From the NCBI RefSeq assembly GCF_051014445.1, contig NW_027488366.1, positions 16,324,001 through 16,388,000 on the forward strand: 64,000 nucleotides of DNA. Reading direction: 5' to 3'. Shown one piece after another: positions 23,231 through 36,500 of this stretch. A program made the position numbers and the translations under genes. This stretch comes from Colletes latitarsis. Its lineage: Eukaryota > Arthropoda > Insecta > Hymenoptera > Colletidae. Each line of letters starts with the position of its first letter. The stretch's first letter is position 1. The notes beneath the pieces are model-generated. The model ran no database searches. It was not told the DNA's origin and was given only the letters and a program-made list of their open reading frames with translations.

Positions 23231-23908
23231 AGGATCTAGCCATGAAGTATGAGAAATATGCGAAAGTATGAGCCTGATGAAGGCAAATCCTAGACGTATC
23301 CCAGACCTAACATGCGTTATCCTCTAAAATATTGATCGCAACCAGGTTTAATGGACTGTTTCTGTGTGGTACCACACAACTACGTGATCCAAACCAGAAA
23401 AAACGCAGGATCCGTTCAACAAGTATGTGAAAAACGCGAAAGTACGTGTCTGATGAGTGAAAATCCCAGGCCTGACCTAGACCTAACATGCGTTATCCTC
23501 TAAAATAATGAGCGAAACCAGGTTTAATGGACTGTTTCAGTGTGGTACCACACTACTACGGGATCCAAACCAGAAAAAACCCAGGATCCGTTCAACAAGT
23601 ATGTGAAGAATGCGAATGTATGAGTCTGATCAGTGAAAATCTCAAGCCTTACCTAGATCTAACTTGCGTTGTCCTCTAAAATATTGATGGAAACCAGGTT
23701 TCATTGACTGTTTCAGTGTGGTACTACGTTACTGCGTGATGCAATCCAGAAAAAGCCCAGGATCTAACCATCAAGTATGAGACATATGCGAAAGAATGAG
23801 CCTGATGAGAGCAAATCCCAGACCTAACCTAGACCTAACATGTGTTATCCTCTAAAATATTGAGCGAAACCAGGTTTAATGGACGGTTTCAGTGTGGTAC
23901 CACACTAC

Positions 23909-24779
23909 TTCGTGATCCAAACCAGAAAAAACCCAGGATCCGTTCAACAAGTATGTGAAGAATGCGAAAGTATGGGTCTGATGAGTGAAAAAACCAGGCC
24001 TGACCTAGACCTAACATGCGTTATCCTCTAAAATATTGATGGAAACCAGGTTTCATTGACTGTTTCAGTGTGGTACTACGTTACTACGTGATGCAATCCA
24101 GAAAAAACCCAGGATCTGTTCAACGAGTATGTGAAGTGTGCGAAAGTATGAGTCTCATGAGGGCAAATCCCAGACCTATCCCAGACCTAACATGCGTTAT
24201 CCTCTAATATATTTATCAAGACCAGGTTTAATTGACAGTTTTAGTGTGGTACCACATTACTACGTGAGCCAAACCAGAAAAAAGCCAGGATCCGTTCAAC
24301 AAGTATGTGAAGAATGCGAAAGTATGAGTGTGATGAGTGAAAATCCCAGGCCAGACCTAGACCTAACATGCGTTATCCTCTAAAATATTGAGCGAAACCA
24401 GGTTTAATGGACTGTTACAGTGTGGTACAACACCACTACGGGATCCAAACCAGAAAAAACCCAGGATCTGTTCAACAAGTATGTGATAAACGCGAAAGTA
24501 TGAGCCTGATGAGGGCAAATCCCAGACCTATCCCAGACCCAACTTGCGTTGTCCTCTAAAGTATTGATGGAAACCAGGTTTAATTGACTGTTTCAGTGTT
24601 GTACTTCATTACTACGTGATGCAATCCAGAAAAAGCCCAGGATCTAGCCATCAGGTATGAGAAATAAGCGAAAGAATGAGCCTGATGAGAGCAAATCCCA
24701 GACCTAACCTAGACCTAACATGAATTATTCTCTAAAATATTGGTCGAAACCAGGTTTAATTGACTGTTTCAGTGTGGTT
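23909..24779 (+). repeat. Second copy of 21620-22490
   Basis: This copy lies immediately before the 3.2-kb copy 2, which contains a third version (26197-27067). Confidence 0.75.
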
Positions 24780-24836
24780 CCATATTACTCCGTGATCCAA
24801 ACCAGAAAAAACCCAGGATCCGTTCAACAAGTATGT

Positions 24837-27800
24837 GAAGAATGCGAAAGTATGGGTCTGATGAGTGAAAAAACCAGGCCTGACCTAGACGTAACATGCG
24901 TCATCCTCTAAAATATTGATGGAAACCAGGTTTCATTGACTGTTTCAGTGTGGTACTACGTTACTACGTGATGCAATCCAGAAAAAACCCAGGATCTGTT
25001 CAACAAGTATGTGAAAAACGCGAAACTGTGAGTCTGATGAGGGCAAATCCCAGACCTATCCCAGACCTAACTTGCGTTATCCTCTAAAATATTGATCGAA
25101 ACTAGGTTTAACCGACTGTTTCAGTGTGGTACCACATTACTACGTGAACCAAACCAGAAATAGCCCAGGATCTGGCCATGAAGTATGAGAAATATACGAA
25201 AGTATGAGTCTGATGAGGGCAAATCCCAGACCTATTCCAGACCTAACATGCGTTATCCTCTAAAATATTTATCAAGACCAGGTTTAATTGATTGTTTCAG
25301 TGTGGTCCCACATTACTACGTGATCCAAACCAGAAAAAACCCAGGATCCGTTCAACAAGTATGTGAAGAATGCGAAAGTATGGGTCTGATGAGTGAAAAT
25401 CCCAGACCTAACCTAGACCTAACATGCGTTATCCTCTAAAATATTGATCCAAACCAGGTTTAATTGACAGTTTCAGTGTGGTACCACATTACTACGTGAT
25501 CCAATCCAGAAATAGCCCAGGATCTAGCCATGAAGTATGAGAAATATGCGAAAGTATGAGCCTGACCAGGGCAAATCCTAGACCTAACCCAGACCTAACA
25601 TGCGTTATCCTCTAAAATATTTATCAAGGCCAGGTTTAATTGATTGTTCCAGTGTGGTCCCACATTACTACGTGATCCAAACCAGAAAAAACCCAGGATC
25701 CGTTCAACAAGTAAGTGAAGAATGCGAAACTACGTGTCTGATGAGTGAAAATCCCAGGCCTGACCTAGACCTAACATGCGTTATCCTCTAAAATAATGAG
25801 CGAAACCAGGTTTAATGGACTGTTTCAGTGTGGTACCACACTACTACGGGATCCAAACCAGAAAAAACCCAGGATCTGTTCAACAAGTATGTGAAAAACC
25901 CGAAAGTATGAGCCTGATGAGGGCAAATCCCAGACCTATCCCAGAGCTAACTTGCGTTGTCCTCTAAAATATTGATGGAAACCAGGTTTAATTGACTGTT
26001 TCAGTGTTGTACTTCATTACTACGTGTTGCAATCCAGAAAAAGCCCAGGATCTAGCCATCAAGTATGAGAAATATGCGAAAGAATGAGCCTGATGAGAGC
26101 AAATCCCAGACCTAACCTAGACCTAACATGAATTATTCTTTAAAATATTTATCAAGACCAGGTTTAATTGATTGTTTCAGTGTGGACCCACATAACTACG
26201 TGATCCAAACCAGAAAAAACCCAGGATCCGTTCAACAAGTATGTGAAGAATGCGAAAGTATGGGTCTGATGAGTGAAAAAACCAGGCCTGACCTAGACCT
26301 AACATGCGTTATCCTCTAAAATATTGATGGAAACCAGGTTTCATTGACTGTTTCAGTGTGGTACTACGTTACTACGTGATGCAATCCAGAAAAAACCCAG
26401 GATCTGTTCAACGAGTATGTGAAGTGTGCGAAAGTATGAGTCTCATGAGGGCAAATCCCAGACCTATCCCAGACGTAACATGCGTTATCCTCTAATATAT
26501 TTATCAAGACCAGGTTTAATTGACAGTTTTAGTGTGGTACCACATTACTACGTGAGCCAAACCAGAAAAAAGCCAGGATCCGTTCAACAAGTATGTGAAG
26601 AATGCGAAAGTATGAGTGTGATGAGTGAAAATCCCAGGCCAGACCTAGACCTAACATGCGTTATCCTCTAAAATATTGAGCGAAACCAGGTTTAATGGAC
26701 TGTTACAGTGTGGTACAACACCACTACGTGATCCAAACCAGAAAAAACCCAGGATCTGTTCAACAAGTATGTGATAAACGCGAAAGTATGAGCCTGATGA
26801 GGGCAAATCCCAGACCTATCCCAGACCCAACTTGCGTTGTCCTCTAAAGTATTGATGGAAACCAGGTTTAATTGACTGTTTCAGTGTTGTACTTCATTAC
26901 TACGTGATGCAATCCAGAAAAAGCCCAGGATCTAGCCATCAGGTATGAGAAATAAGCGAAAGAATGAGCCTGATGAGAGCAAATCCCAGACCTAACCTAG
27001 ACCTAACATGAATTATTCTCTAAAATATTGGTCGAAACCAGGTTTAATTGACTGTTTCAGTGTGGTTCCACATTACTACGTGATCCAAACCAGAAAAAAC
27101 GCAGGATCCGTTCAACAAGTATGTGAAGAATGCGAAAGTATGAGTCTGACGTGTGAAAATCCCAGGCCTAACCTAGACCTAACATGCGTTATCCTCAAAA
27201 ATATTGATCGAAACCTGGTTTAATTGAATGTTTGAGTGTGGTACCACATTACTACGTGAGCCAAACCAGAAAAAAACCCAGGATCTGATCAACGAGTATG
27301 TGAAGTGTGCGAAAGTATGAGTGTGATGAGGGCAAATCCCAGACCTATCCCAGACCTAACTTGCGATATCCTCTAAAATATTGATCGAAACCAGGTTTAA
27401 TTGACAGTTTTAGTGTGGTACCACTTTACTACGTGATCCAAAGCAGAAAAAACCCACGATCAGGTCAGCATGCATGTAAAAACTGCGAAAGTATGAGCCT
27501 GATGAGGGCAAATCCCAGACCTATCCCAGACCTAACTTGCGTTATCCTCTAAAATATTTATCAAGACCAGGTTTAATTGACTGTTTCAGCGTGGTACCAC
27601 ATTACTACGTGATACAATGCAGAAACAGTCCAGGATCTAGCCATGAAGTATGAGAAATATGCGATAGTAAGAGCCTGATGAGGGCAAATCCTAGACCTAT
27701 CCCAGACCTAACTTGCGTTATCCTCTAAAATATTGATCGAAACCAGGTTTAATTGACTGTTTCAGCGTGGTACCACATTACTACGTGATACAATGCAGAA

Positions 27801-28014
27801 ACAGCCCAGGATCTAGCCATGAAGTATGAGAAATATGCGAAAGTATGAGCCTGATGAAGGCAAATCCTAGACGTATCCCAGACCTAACATGCGTTATCCT
27901 CTAAAATATTGATCGCAACCAGGTTTAATGGACTGTTTCTGTGTGGTACCACACAACTACGTGATCCAAACCAGAAAAAACGCAGGATCCGTTCAACAAG
28001 TATGTGAAAAACGC
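24837..28014 (+). repeat. Segmental duplication of about 3.2 kb, copy 2
   Basis: This is the partner of 20260-23437. It carries the second unfilled insertion site at 27699-27712 and the same rare 'cccacgatcaggtcagcatg' monomer (near 27455; 22878 in copy 1). Confidence 0.8.
27661..27807 (+). other. Unfilled satellite site 2
   Basis: This has the same flank signatures as 23084-23230, with a single target copy at 27699-27712. It is the 4577-bp-offset duplicate of site 1, so it is not independent evidence. Confidence 0.8.
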
Positions 28015-28787
28015 GAAAGTATGAGTCTGATGAGTGAAAATCCCAGGCCTAACCTAGACCTAACATGCGTTATCCTCAAAAATATTGATCGAAACCTGGT
28101 TTAATCGACTGTTTCAGTGTGGTACCACATTACTATGTGATCCAAACCAGAAAAAACCCAGGATCCGTTCAACAAGTATGTGAAGAATGCGAAAGTATGA
28201 GTCTGATGACTGAAAATCCCAGGCCTAACCTAGACCTAACATGCGTTATCCTCAAAAATATTGATCGAAACCTGGTTTAATCGACTGTTTCAGTGTGGTA
28301 CCACATTACTATGTGACCCAAACCAGAAAATAACCCAGGATCTGTTCAACAAGTATGTGAAAAACGCGAAAGTATGAGCCTGACGAGGGCAAATCCTAGA
28401 CCTAACCCAGACCTAACATGCGTTATCCTTTAAAATATTGGTCCAAACCTGGTTTAATCGACTGTTTCAGTGTGGTACCACATTACTATGTGATCCAAAC
28501 CAGAAAATAACCCAGGATCTGTTCAACGAGTATGTGAAGTGTGCGAAAGTATGAGTCTGATGAGGGCAAATCCCAGACCTATCCCAGACCTAACATGCGT
28601 TATCCTGTAAAATATTTATCAAGACCAGGTTTAATTGATTGTTTCAGTGTGGTCCCACATTACTACGTGATCCAAACCAGAAAAAACCCAGGATCCGTTC
28701 AACAAGTGTGTGAAGAATGCGAAAGTATGGGTCTGATGAGTGAAAATCCCAGACCTAACCTAGACCTAACATGCGTTATCCTCTAAA
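27730..28787 (+). repeat. 1058-bp tandem duplication, copy 1 (six monomers)
   Basis: This unit repeats directly at 28788-29845. Shared rare variants are 'gatgaaggc', 'gatcgcaacc', 'gtttctgtgtgg', 'gatgactg' and 'tcctgtaaaa'. The length is six monomers plus 2 bp. Confidence 0.85.
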
Positions 28788-29845
28788 ATATTGATCGAAA
28801 CCAGGTTTAATTGACTGTTTCAGCGTGGTACGACATTACTACGTGATACAATGCAGAAACAGCCCAGGATCTAGCCATGAAGTATGAGAAATATGCGAAA
28901 GTATGAGCCTGATGAAGGCAAATCCTAGACGTATCCCAGACCTAACATGCGTTATCCTCTAAAATATTGATCGCAACCAGGTTTAATGGACTGTTTCTGT
29001 GTGGTACCACACAACTACGTGATCCAAACCAGAAAAAACGCAGGATCCGTTCAACAAGTATGTGAAAAACGCGAAAGTATGAGTCTGATGAGTGAAAATC
29101 CCAGGCCTAACCTAGACCTAACATGCGTTATCCTCAAAAATATTGATCGAAACCTGGTTTAATCGACTGTTTCAGTGTGGTACCACATTACTATGTGATC
29201 CAAACCAGAAAAAACCCAGGATCCGTTCAACAAGTATGTGAAGAATGCGAAAGTATGAGTCTGATGACTGAAAATCCCAGGCCTAACCTAGACCTAACAT
29301 GCGTTATCCTCAAAAATATTGATCGAAACCTGGTTTAATCGACTGTTTCAGTGTGGTACCACATTACTATGTGACCCAAACCAGAAAATAACCCAGGATC
29401 TGTTCAACAAGTATGTGAAAAACGCGAAAGTATGAGCCTGACGAGGGCAAATCCTAGACCTAACCCAGACCTAACATGCGTTATCCTTTAAAATATTGGT
29501 CCAAACCTGGTTTAATCGACTGTTTCAGTGTGGTACCACATTACTATGTGATCCAAACCAGAAAATAACCCAGGATCTGTTCAACGAGTATGTGAAGTGT
29601 GCGAAAGTATGAGTCTGATGAGGGCAAATCCCAGACCTATCCCAGACCTAACATGCGTTATCCTGTAAAATATTTATCAAGACCAGGTTTAATTGATTGT
29701 TTCAGTGTGGTCCCACATTACTACGTGATCCAAACCAGAAAAAACCCAGGATCCGTTCAACAAGTGTGTGAAGAATGCGAAAGTATGGGTCTGATGAGTG
29801 AAAATCCCAGACCTAACCTAGACCTAACATGCGTTATCCTCTAAA
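28788..29845 (+). repeat. 1058-bp tandem duplication, copy 2
   Basis: Nearly identical to 27730-28787. One visible difference is 'ggtacgacatt' here against 'ggtaccacatt' near the start. Confidence 0.85.
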
Positions 29846-30389
29846 ATATTGATCCAAACCAGGTTTAATGGACTGTATCAGTGTGGAACCACACTACTAC
29901 GTAATCCAAACCAGAAAAAACCCAGGATCTGTTCAACAAGTATGTGAAAAACGCGAAAGTATGAGCCTGACGAGGGCAAATCCTAGACCTAACCCAGACC
30001 TAACATGCGTTATCCTCTAAAATATTTATCAAGACCAGGTTTAATCGATTGTTTCAGTGTGGACCCACATTACTTCGTGATCCAAGCCAGAAAAAACCCA
30101 GGATCCGTTCAACAAGTATGTGAAGAATGCGAAAGTATGAGTCTGATGAGTGAAAATCCCAGGCCTGACCCAGACCTAACATGCGTTATCCTCTAAAATA
30201 TTGAGCGAAACCAGGTTTAATGGACTGTTTCAGTGTGGTACCACATTACTACGTCATACAATCCAGAAACAGTCCAGGATCTAGCCATCAAGTATGAGAA
30301 ATATGCGAAAGAATGAGCCTGATGGGAGCAAATCCCAGACCTAACCTAGACCTAACATGAATTATCCTCTAAAATATTTATCAAGACCA

Positions 30390-33068
30390 GGTTTAATTGA
30401 ACGTTTCAGTGTGGAACCACATTACTACGTGATCCAAACCAGAAAAAACCCAGGATCTGTTCAACAAGTATGAGAAATATGCGAAGGAATGAGCCTGATG
30501 AGAGCAAATCCCAGACCTAACCTAGACCTAACATGCGTTGTCCTCTAAGATATTGATGGAAACCAGGTTTAATTGACTGTTTCAGTGTTGTACTTCATTA
30601 CTACGTGATACAAACCAGAAAAAACCCAGGATCTGTTCAACAAATATGTGAAAAACGCGAAAGTATGAGCCTGATGAGGGCGAATCCCAGACCTATGCCA
30701 GACCTAACTTGCGTTGTCCTCTAAGATATCGATGGAAACCAGGTTTAATTGACTGTCTCAGTGTTGTACTTCATTACTACGTGATGCAATCCAGAAAAAG
30801 CCTAGGATCTAGCCATCAAGTATGAGAAATATGCGAAAGAATGAGCCTGATGGGAGCAAATCCCAGGCCTAACCTAGACCTAACTTGCGTTATCCTCTAA
30901 AATATTGATCGAAACCAGGTTTAATTGACTGTTTCAGTGTGGTACCACATTACTACGTCATACAATCCAGAAACAGCCCAGGATCTAGCCATCAAGTATG
31001 GGTAATATGCGAAAGAATGTGCCTGATGAGAGCAAATCCCAGACCTAACATAGACCTAACATGAATTATTCTCAAAAATATTGATCGAAACCAGGTTTAA
31101 TTGACTGTTTCAGTGTTGTACTTCATTACTACGTGATGCAATCCAGAAAAAGCCCAGGATCTAGCCATCAAGTATGAGAAATATGCGAAAGAATGAGCCT
31201 GATGAGGGCAAATCCTAGACCTAACCCAGACCTAACATGCGTTATCCTCTAAAATGTTTATCAAGACCAGGTTTAACTGAATGTTTCAGTGTAGTATCAC
31301 ACTACTACGTGACCCAAACGAGAAAAAACCCAGGATCTGCTCAACAAGTATGTGAAAAACGCGAAAGTATGAGCCTGATGAGGGCAAATCCCGGACCTAT
31401 CCCAGACCTAACTTGCGTTATCCTCTAAAATATTGATCGAAACCAGGTTTAATTGAATATTTCAGTGTGGTACCATATTACTACGTGATCCAAACCAGTA
31501 AAAACCCAGGATCCGTTCTACAAGTATGTGAAGAATGCGAAAGTATGAGTCTGATGAGTGAAAATCCCAGGCCTAACCTAGACCCCACATGCGTTATCCT
31601 GAAAAATATTGATCGAAACCTGGTTTAATCGACTGTTTCAGTGTGGTACCACATTACTATGTGATCCAAACCAGAAAATAACACAGGATCTGTTCAACGA
31701 GTATGTGAAGTGTGCGAAAGTATGAGTCTGATGAGGGCAATTCCCAGACCTATCTCAGACCTAACATGCGTTATCCTCTAAAATATTTATCAAGACCAGG
31801 TTTAATCGATTGTTTCAGTGTGGACCCACATTACTACGTGTTCCAAGCCAGAAAAAACCCAGGATCCGTTCAACAAGTATGTGAAGAATGCGAAAGTATG
31901 AGCCTGATGAGAGCAAATCCCAGACCTATCCCAGACCTAACTTGCGTTGTCCTCTAAAATATTGATTGAAACCAGGTTTAATTGACTGTTTCAGTGTTGT
32001 ACTTCATTACTACGTGATGCAATCCAGAAAAAGCCCAGGATCAAGCCATCAAGTATGAGAAATATGCGAAAGAATGAGCCTGATGGGAGCAAATCCCAGA
32101 CCTAACCTAGACCTAACATGAATTATCCTCTAAAATATTTATCAAGACCAGGTTTAATCGATTGTTTCAGTGTGGACCCACATTACTACGTGATCCAAAC
32201 CAGAAAAAACCCAGGATCCGTTCAACAAGTATGTGAAGAATGCGAAAGTATGAGTCTGATGAGTGAAAATCCCAGGCCTGACCTAGACCTAACATGCGTT
32301 ATCCTCTAAAATATTGAGCGAAACCAGGTTTAATGGACTGTTTCAGTGTGGTACCACACTACTATGGGATCCAAACCAGAAAAAACCCAGGATCTGTTCA
32401 ATAAGTATGAGAAATATGCGAAAGAATGAGCCTGATGGGAGCAAATCCCAGACCTAACCTAGACCTAACATGAATTATTCTCTAAGATATTGGTCGTTAC
32501 CAGGTTTAATTGACTGTTTCAGTGTGGAACCACATTACTACGTGATCCAAACCAGAAAAAACCCAGGATCAGTTCAACAAGTATGTGAAGAATGCGAAAG
32601 TATGAGTCTGATGTGTGAAAATCCCAGGCATAAACCTAGACCTAACATGCGTTATCCTCTAAAATATTGAGCGAAACCAGGTTTAATGGACTGTTTCAGT
32701 GTGGTACCACACTACTATGGGATCCAAACCAGAAAAAACCCAGGATCTGTTCAACAAGTATGTGAAAAACGCGAAAGTATGAGCATGATGAGAGCAAATC
32801 CCAGACCTATCCCAGACCTAACTTGCGTTGTCCTCTAAAATATTCATTGAAACCAGGTTTAATTGACTGTTTCAGTGTTGTACTTCATTACTACGTGATG
32901 CAATCCAGAAAAAGCCCAGGATCTAGCCATCAAGTATGAGAAATATGCGAAAGAATGAGCCTGATGAGAGCGAATCCCAGACCTATCCCAGACCTAACTT
33001 GCGTTGTCCTCTAAAATATTGATTGAAACCAGGTTTAATTGACTGTTTCAGTGTTGTACTTCATTACT
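30390..33068 (+). repeat. Third, insert-free copy of part of the macro-unit
   Basis: From the rare 'tgaacgtttc' (30398) to about 30.85 kb this matches unit 2 at an offset of 14967. From about 30.9 kb to 33.07 kb it matches at 14087. The 880-bp step is five monomers missing here. It starts just after the point where the retroelement lies in units 1 and 2, so it has no insert. Confidence 0.7.
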
Positions 33069-33560
33069 ACGTGAGCCAAACCAGAAAAAAACCCAGGATC
33101 TGATCAACGAGTATGTGAAGTGTGCGAAAGTATGAGTGTGATGAGGGCAAATCCCAGACCTATCCCAGACCTAACTTGCGATATCCTCTAAAATATTGAT
33201 CGAAACCAGGTTTAATTGACAGTTTTAGTGTGGTACCACTTTACTACGTGATCCAAAGCAGAAAAAACCCACGATCAGGTCAGCATGCATGTTAAAACTG
33301 CGAAAGTATGAGCCTGATGAGGGCAAATCCCAGACCTATCCCAGACCTAACTTGCGTTATCCTCTAAAATATTTATCAAGACCAGGTTTAATTGACTGTT
33401 TCAGCGTGGTACCACATTACTACGTGATACAATGCAGAAACAGTCCAGGATCTAGCCATGAAGTATGAGAAATATGCGATAGTAAGAGCCTGATGAGGGC
33501 AAATCCTAGACCTATCCCAGACCTAACTTGCGTTATCCTCTAAAATATTGATCGCAACCA
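33069..33560 (+). repeat. Segment copied from the 27.25-27.74 kb neighbourhood
   Basis: At 33069 the macro-unit match stops. A match to 27254-27740 begins (offset 5815), with 'gagccaaacc', 'ggatctgatcaacg' and 'cagcatgcatgt'. The junction lies in the common 'attactacgtga' stretch, so 30.4-33.6 kb is a mosaic of two sources. Confidence 0.7.
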
Positions 33561-33590
33561 GGTTTAATGGACTGTTTCTGTGGGGTACCA
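33476..33590 (+). other. Recombinant unfilled site 3
   Basis: The left-flank signature 'gcgatagtaagag' and one target copy (33514-33527) are present. The right side is a different monomer type ('gatcgcaaccagg ... atggactgtttctg'). A crossover near the target has replaced the right flank. Confidence 0.7.
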
Positions 33591-36500
33591 CACAACTACG
33601 TGATCCAAACCAGAAAAAACCCAGGATCTGTTCAACAAGTATGTGAAAAACGCGAAAGTATGAGTCTGATGAGTGAAAATCCCAGGCCTAACCTAGACCT
33701 AACATGCGTTATCCTCAAAAATATTGATCGAAACCTGGTTTAATCGACTGTTTCAGTGTGGTACCACATTACTATGTGATCCAAACCAGAAAAAACCCAG
33801 GATCCGTTCAACAAGTATGTGAAGAATGCGAAAGTATGAGTCTGATGAGTGAAAATCCCAGGCCTAACCTAGACCTAACATGCGTTATCCTCTAAAATAT
33901 TTATCAAGACCAGGTTTAATTGACTGTTTCAGTGTGGAACCACATTACTACGTGATCCAAACCAGAAAAAACCCAGGATCAGTTCTACAAGTATGTGAAG
34001 AATGCGAAAGTATGAGTCTGATGAGTGAAAAAACCAGGCCTGACCTAGACCTAACATGCGTTATCCTCTAAAATATTGAGCGAAACCAGGTTTAATGGAC
34101 TGTTACAGTGTGGTACCACACTACTACGGGATCCAAACGAGAAAAAACCCAGGATCTGTTCAACAAGTATGTGAAAAACGCGACAGTATGAGCCTGATGT
34201 GGGCAAATCCCAGACCTATCCCAGACCTAACTTGCGTTGTCCTCTAAAATATTGATGGAAACCAGGTTTAATTGACTGTTTCTGTGTTGTACTTCATTAC
34301 TACGTGATGCAATCCAGAAAAAGCTCAGGATCTAGCCATCAAGTATGAGAAATATGCGAAAGAATGAGCCTGATGAGGGCAAATCCTAGACCTAACCCAG
34401 ACCTAACATGCGTTATCCTCTAAAATGTTAATCAAGACCAGGTTTAACTGAATGTTTCAGTGTAGTATCACACTACTACGTGACCCAAACCACAAAAAAC
34501 CCAGGATCTGTTCAACAAGTATGTGAAAAACGCGAAAGTATGAGCCTGATGAGGGCAAATCCCAGACCTATCCCAGACCTAACATGCGTTATCCTCTAAA
34601 ATATTTATGAAGAGCAGGTTTAATTGATTGTTTCAGTGTGGAGCCACATTACTACGTGATCCAAACCAGAAAAAACCCAGGATCCGTTCAACAAGTATGT
34701 GAAGAATGCGAAAGTATGAGTCTGATGAGTGAAAATCCCAGGCCTGACCTAGACCTAACGTGCGTTATCCTCTAAAATATTGAGCGAAACCAGGTTTAAT
34801 GGACTGTTTCAGTGTGGTACCACACTACTACGTGATTCAAACCAGAAAAAACCCAGGATCCGTTCAACAAGTATGTGAAGTGTGCGAAAGTATGAGCCTG
34901 ATGAGAGCAAATCCCAGACCTAACCTAGACCTAACATGAATTATTCTCTAAAATATTGGTCGAAACCAGGTTTAATTGACTGTTTCAGTGTGGTCCCACA
35001 TTACTACGTGACCCAAACCAGAAAAAACCCAGGATCCGTTCAACAAGTATGTGAAGAATGCGAAAGTATGAGTCTGATGAGTGAAAGAACCAGGCCTGAC
35101 CTAGACCTAACATGCGTTATCCTGTAAAATATTGAGCGAAACCAGGTTTAATGGACTGTTTCAGTGTGGTACCACACTACTACGGGATCCAAACCAGAAA
35201 AAACCCAGGATCTGTTCAACAAGTATGTGAAAAACGCGAAAGTATGAGCCTGATGAGAGCAAATCCCAGACCTATCCCAGACCTAACTTGCGTTGTCCTC
35301 TAAAATATTGATGGAAACCAGGTTTAATTGACTGTTTCAGTGTTGTACTTCATTACTACGTGATGCAATCCAGAAAAAGCCCAGGATCTAGCCATGAAGT
35401 ATGAGAAATATGCGAAAGAATGAGCCTGATGAGTGAAAATCCCAGGCCTAACCTAGACCTAACATGCGTTGTCCTCAAAAATATTGATCGAAACCTGGTT
35501 TAATCGACTGTTTCAGTGTGGTACCACATTACTATGTGATCCAAACCAGAAAATAACCCAGGATCTGTTCAACGAGTATGTGAAGTGTGCGAAAGTATGA
35601 GTCTGATGAGGGCAAATCCCAGACCTATCCCAGACCTAACATGCGTTATCCTCTAAAATATTTATCAAGACCAGGTTTAATTGATTGTTTCAGTGTGGAC
35701 TCACATAACTACGTGATCCAAACCAGAAAAAACCCAGGATCCGTTCAACAAGTATGTGAAGAATGCGAAAGTATGAGTCTGATGAGTGAAAAAACCAGGC
35801 CTGACCTAGACCTAACGTGCGTTATCCTCTAAAATATTGAGCGAAACCAGGTTTAATTGATTGTTTCAGTGTGGACCCACATAACTACGTGATCCAAACC
35901 AGAAAAAACCCAGGATCCGTTCAAGAAGTATGTGAAGAATGCGAATGTATGAGTCTGATCAGTGAAAATCTCAGGCCTTACCTAGACCTAACTTGCGTTG
36001 TCCTCTAAAATATTGATGGAAACCAGGTTTCATTGACTGTTTCAGTGTGGTACTACGTTACTACGTGATGCAATCCAGAAAAAGCCCAGGATCTAGCCAT
36101 CAAGTATGAGACATATGCGAAAGAATGAGCCTGATGAGAGCAAATCCCAGACCTAACCTAGACCTAACATGTGTTATCCTCTAAAATATTGAGCGAAACC
36201 AGGTGTAATCGACGGTTTCAGTGTGGTACCACACTACTTCGTGATCCAAACCAGAAAAAACCCAGGATCTGTTCAACAAGTATGTGAAAAACGCGAAACT
36301 GTGAGCCTGATGAGGGCAAATCTTAGACCTATCCCAGACCTAAGACGCGTTGTCCTCTAAAATATTTATCCAGACCAGGTTTCATTGAATGTTTCAGTGT
36401 GGTACCACTTTACTACGTGATCCAATCCAGAAATAGCCCAGGATCTAGCCATGAAGTATGAGAAATATGCGAAAGTATGAGCCTGATGAGGGCATATCCT

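Larger units (their letters stand above)
20260..23437 (+). repeat. Segmental duplication of about 3.2 kb, copy 1
   Basis: This region matches 24837-28014 at a constant offset of 4577 (26 monomers plus 1 bp). It ends where 'gaaagtacgtgtctg' here meets 'gaaagtatgagtctg' in the partner. It includes the unfilled insertion site at 23122-23135. Part of it (21620-22490) is also copied at 23909-24779, so the region has been duplicated at two scales. Confidence 0.8.
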
